A stretch of DNA of 64,000 bases from Herbaspirillum sp. CF444 (GTDB taxonomy: Bacteria > Pseudomonadota > Gammaproteobacteria > Burkholderiales > Burkholderiaceae_D): contig NZ_AKJW01000059.1 in assembly GCF_000282135.1 (NCBI RefSeq), forward strand, positions 151,638-215,637. The letters run 5' to 3'. The position numbers and the translations under genes are program-made. The notes beneath the pieces were generated by a model. It had not been told where the DNA came from. It saw only the letters and a program-made list of their open reading frames with translations, and made no database searches. Shown piece by piece: positions 63,995-64,000 of this stretch. Every line of letters begins with the position of its first letter. Position 1 is the first letter of the stretch.

Positions 63995-64000
63995 TAACGC

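Noticed and set aside
63464..63997. 177-residue frame over the glnA end and beyond
   Set aside because: It is a shifted frame of glnA continued through the terminator and the palindrome.

Overview
The window is a gene-dense, high-GC chromosome segment from a betaproteobacterium, most likely of the Oxalobacteraceae (Herbaspirillum-like). This placement is inferred from gene content and protein style: an acs gene, a complete isc operon with hscBA-fdx-iscX, a 2-oxoglutarate-forming galactarate pathway, DUF1501/DUF1800 proteins and an NtrC/sigma-54-type glnA promoter. It was not tested by any search. Most of the DNA reads as core or soft-accessory chromosome. The clear exception is a small island next to a tRNA-Ser gene.

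Layout, left to right. (1) acs, then tRNA-Ser(GGA). The 3' end of this tRNA recurs at about 2839 and 5854, framing a 3.2 kb island with a broken P4-type integrase, a 508-aa secreted-toxin-like protein, a small unknown gene and a decayed small gene. (2) An operon-like block on the minus strand: a Xaa-Pro aminopeptidase, a dipeptide ABC transporter (dppA, B, C, D, F) and an aspartate carbamoyltransferase fused to an N-terminal helix-turn-helix, with two matching inverted repeats at its 5' end. (3) A TRAP-type binding protein without permease, followed by two histidine-kinase hybrids. (4) A DHH phosphoesterase, a divergent HxlR regulator/qorB pair, and an amino-acid ABC transporter translationally coupled to an FAD amine oxidoreductase, with a divergent IclR regulator. 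(5) An aldo-keto reductase, a small membrane protein, a hydrolase, a two-subunit molybdenum hydroxylase and a CHRD protein.

(6) From 34.1 to 48.6 kb lies a dispersed hexarate (galactarate) catabolic region: MFS uptake, galactarate dehydratase and an exported lactonase-like propeller on the left; ketoglutarate-semialdehyde dehydrogenase, 5-dehydro-4-deoxyglucarate dehydratase and a GntR/FCD regulator on the right. Between them are two chemoreceptors and an orphan 2-oxoglutarate dehydrogenase E1. The two ends share a nearly identical 22-bp element upstream of the transporter and of the dehydratase, which suggests one regulon. (7) The isc operon follows (iscR-S-U-A, terminator, hscB, a LysE exporter, hscA, fdx, iscX), with a good IscR-type site before iscR. 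(8) Then come a DUF1501/DUF1800 secreted pair, a Roc-like signalling trio (REC-degenerate EAL, NarL-type regulator, REC-Hpt) lacking its sensor kinase, a rhodanese, and glnA behind three evenly spaced NtrC-like sites and a sigma-54 promoter. The window ends in a perfect 17-bp-arm palindrome of REP type.

The best candidates for something new are the island toxin, the HTH-carbamoyltransferase fusion with its own repeats, the shared galactarate operator together with the E1 lacking the usual E2-docking N-terminus, and the kinase-less phosphorelay with a degenerate EAL domain.
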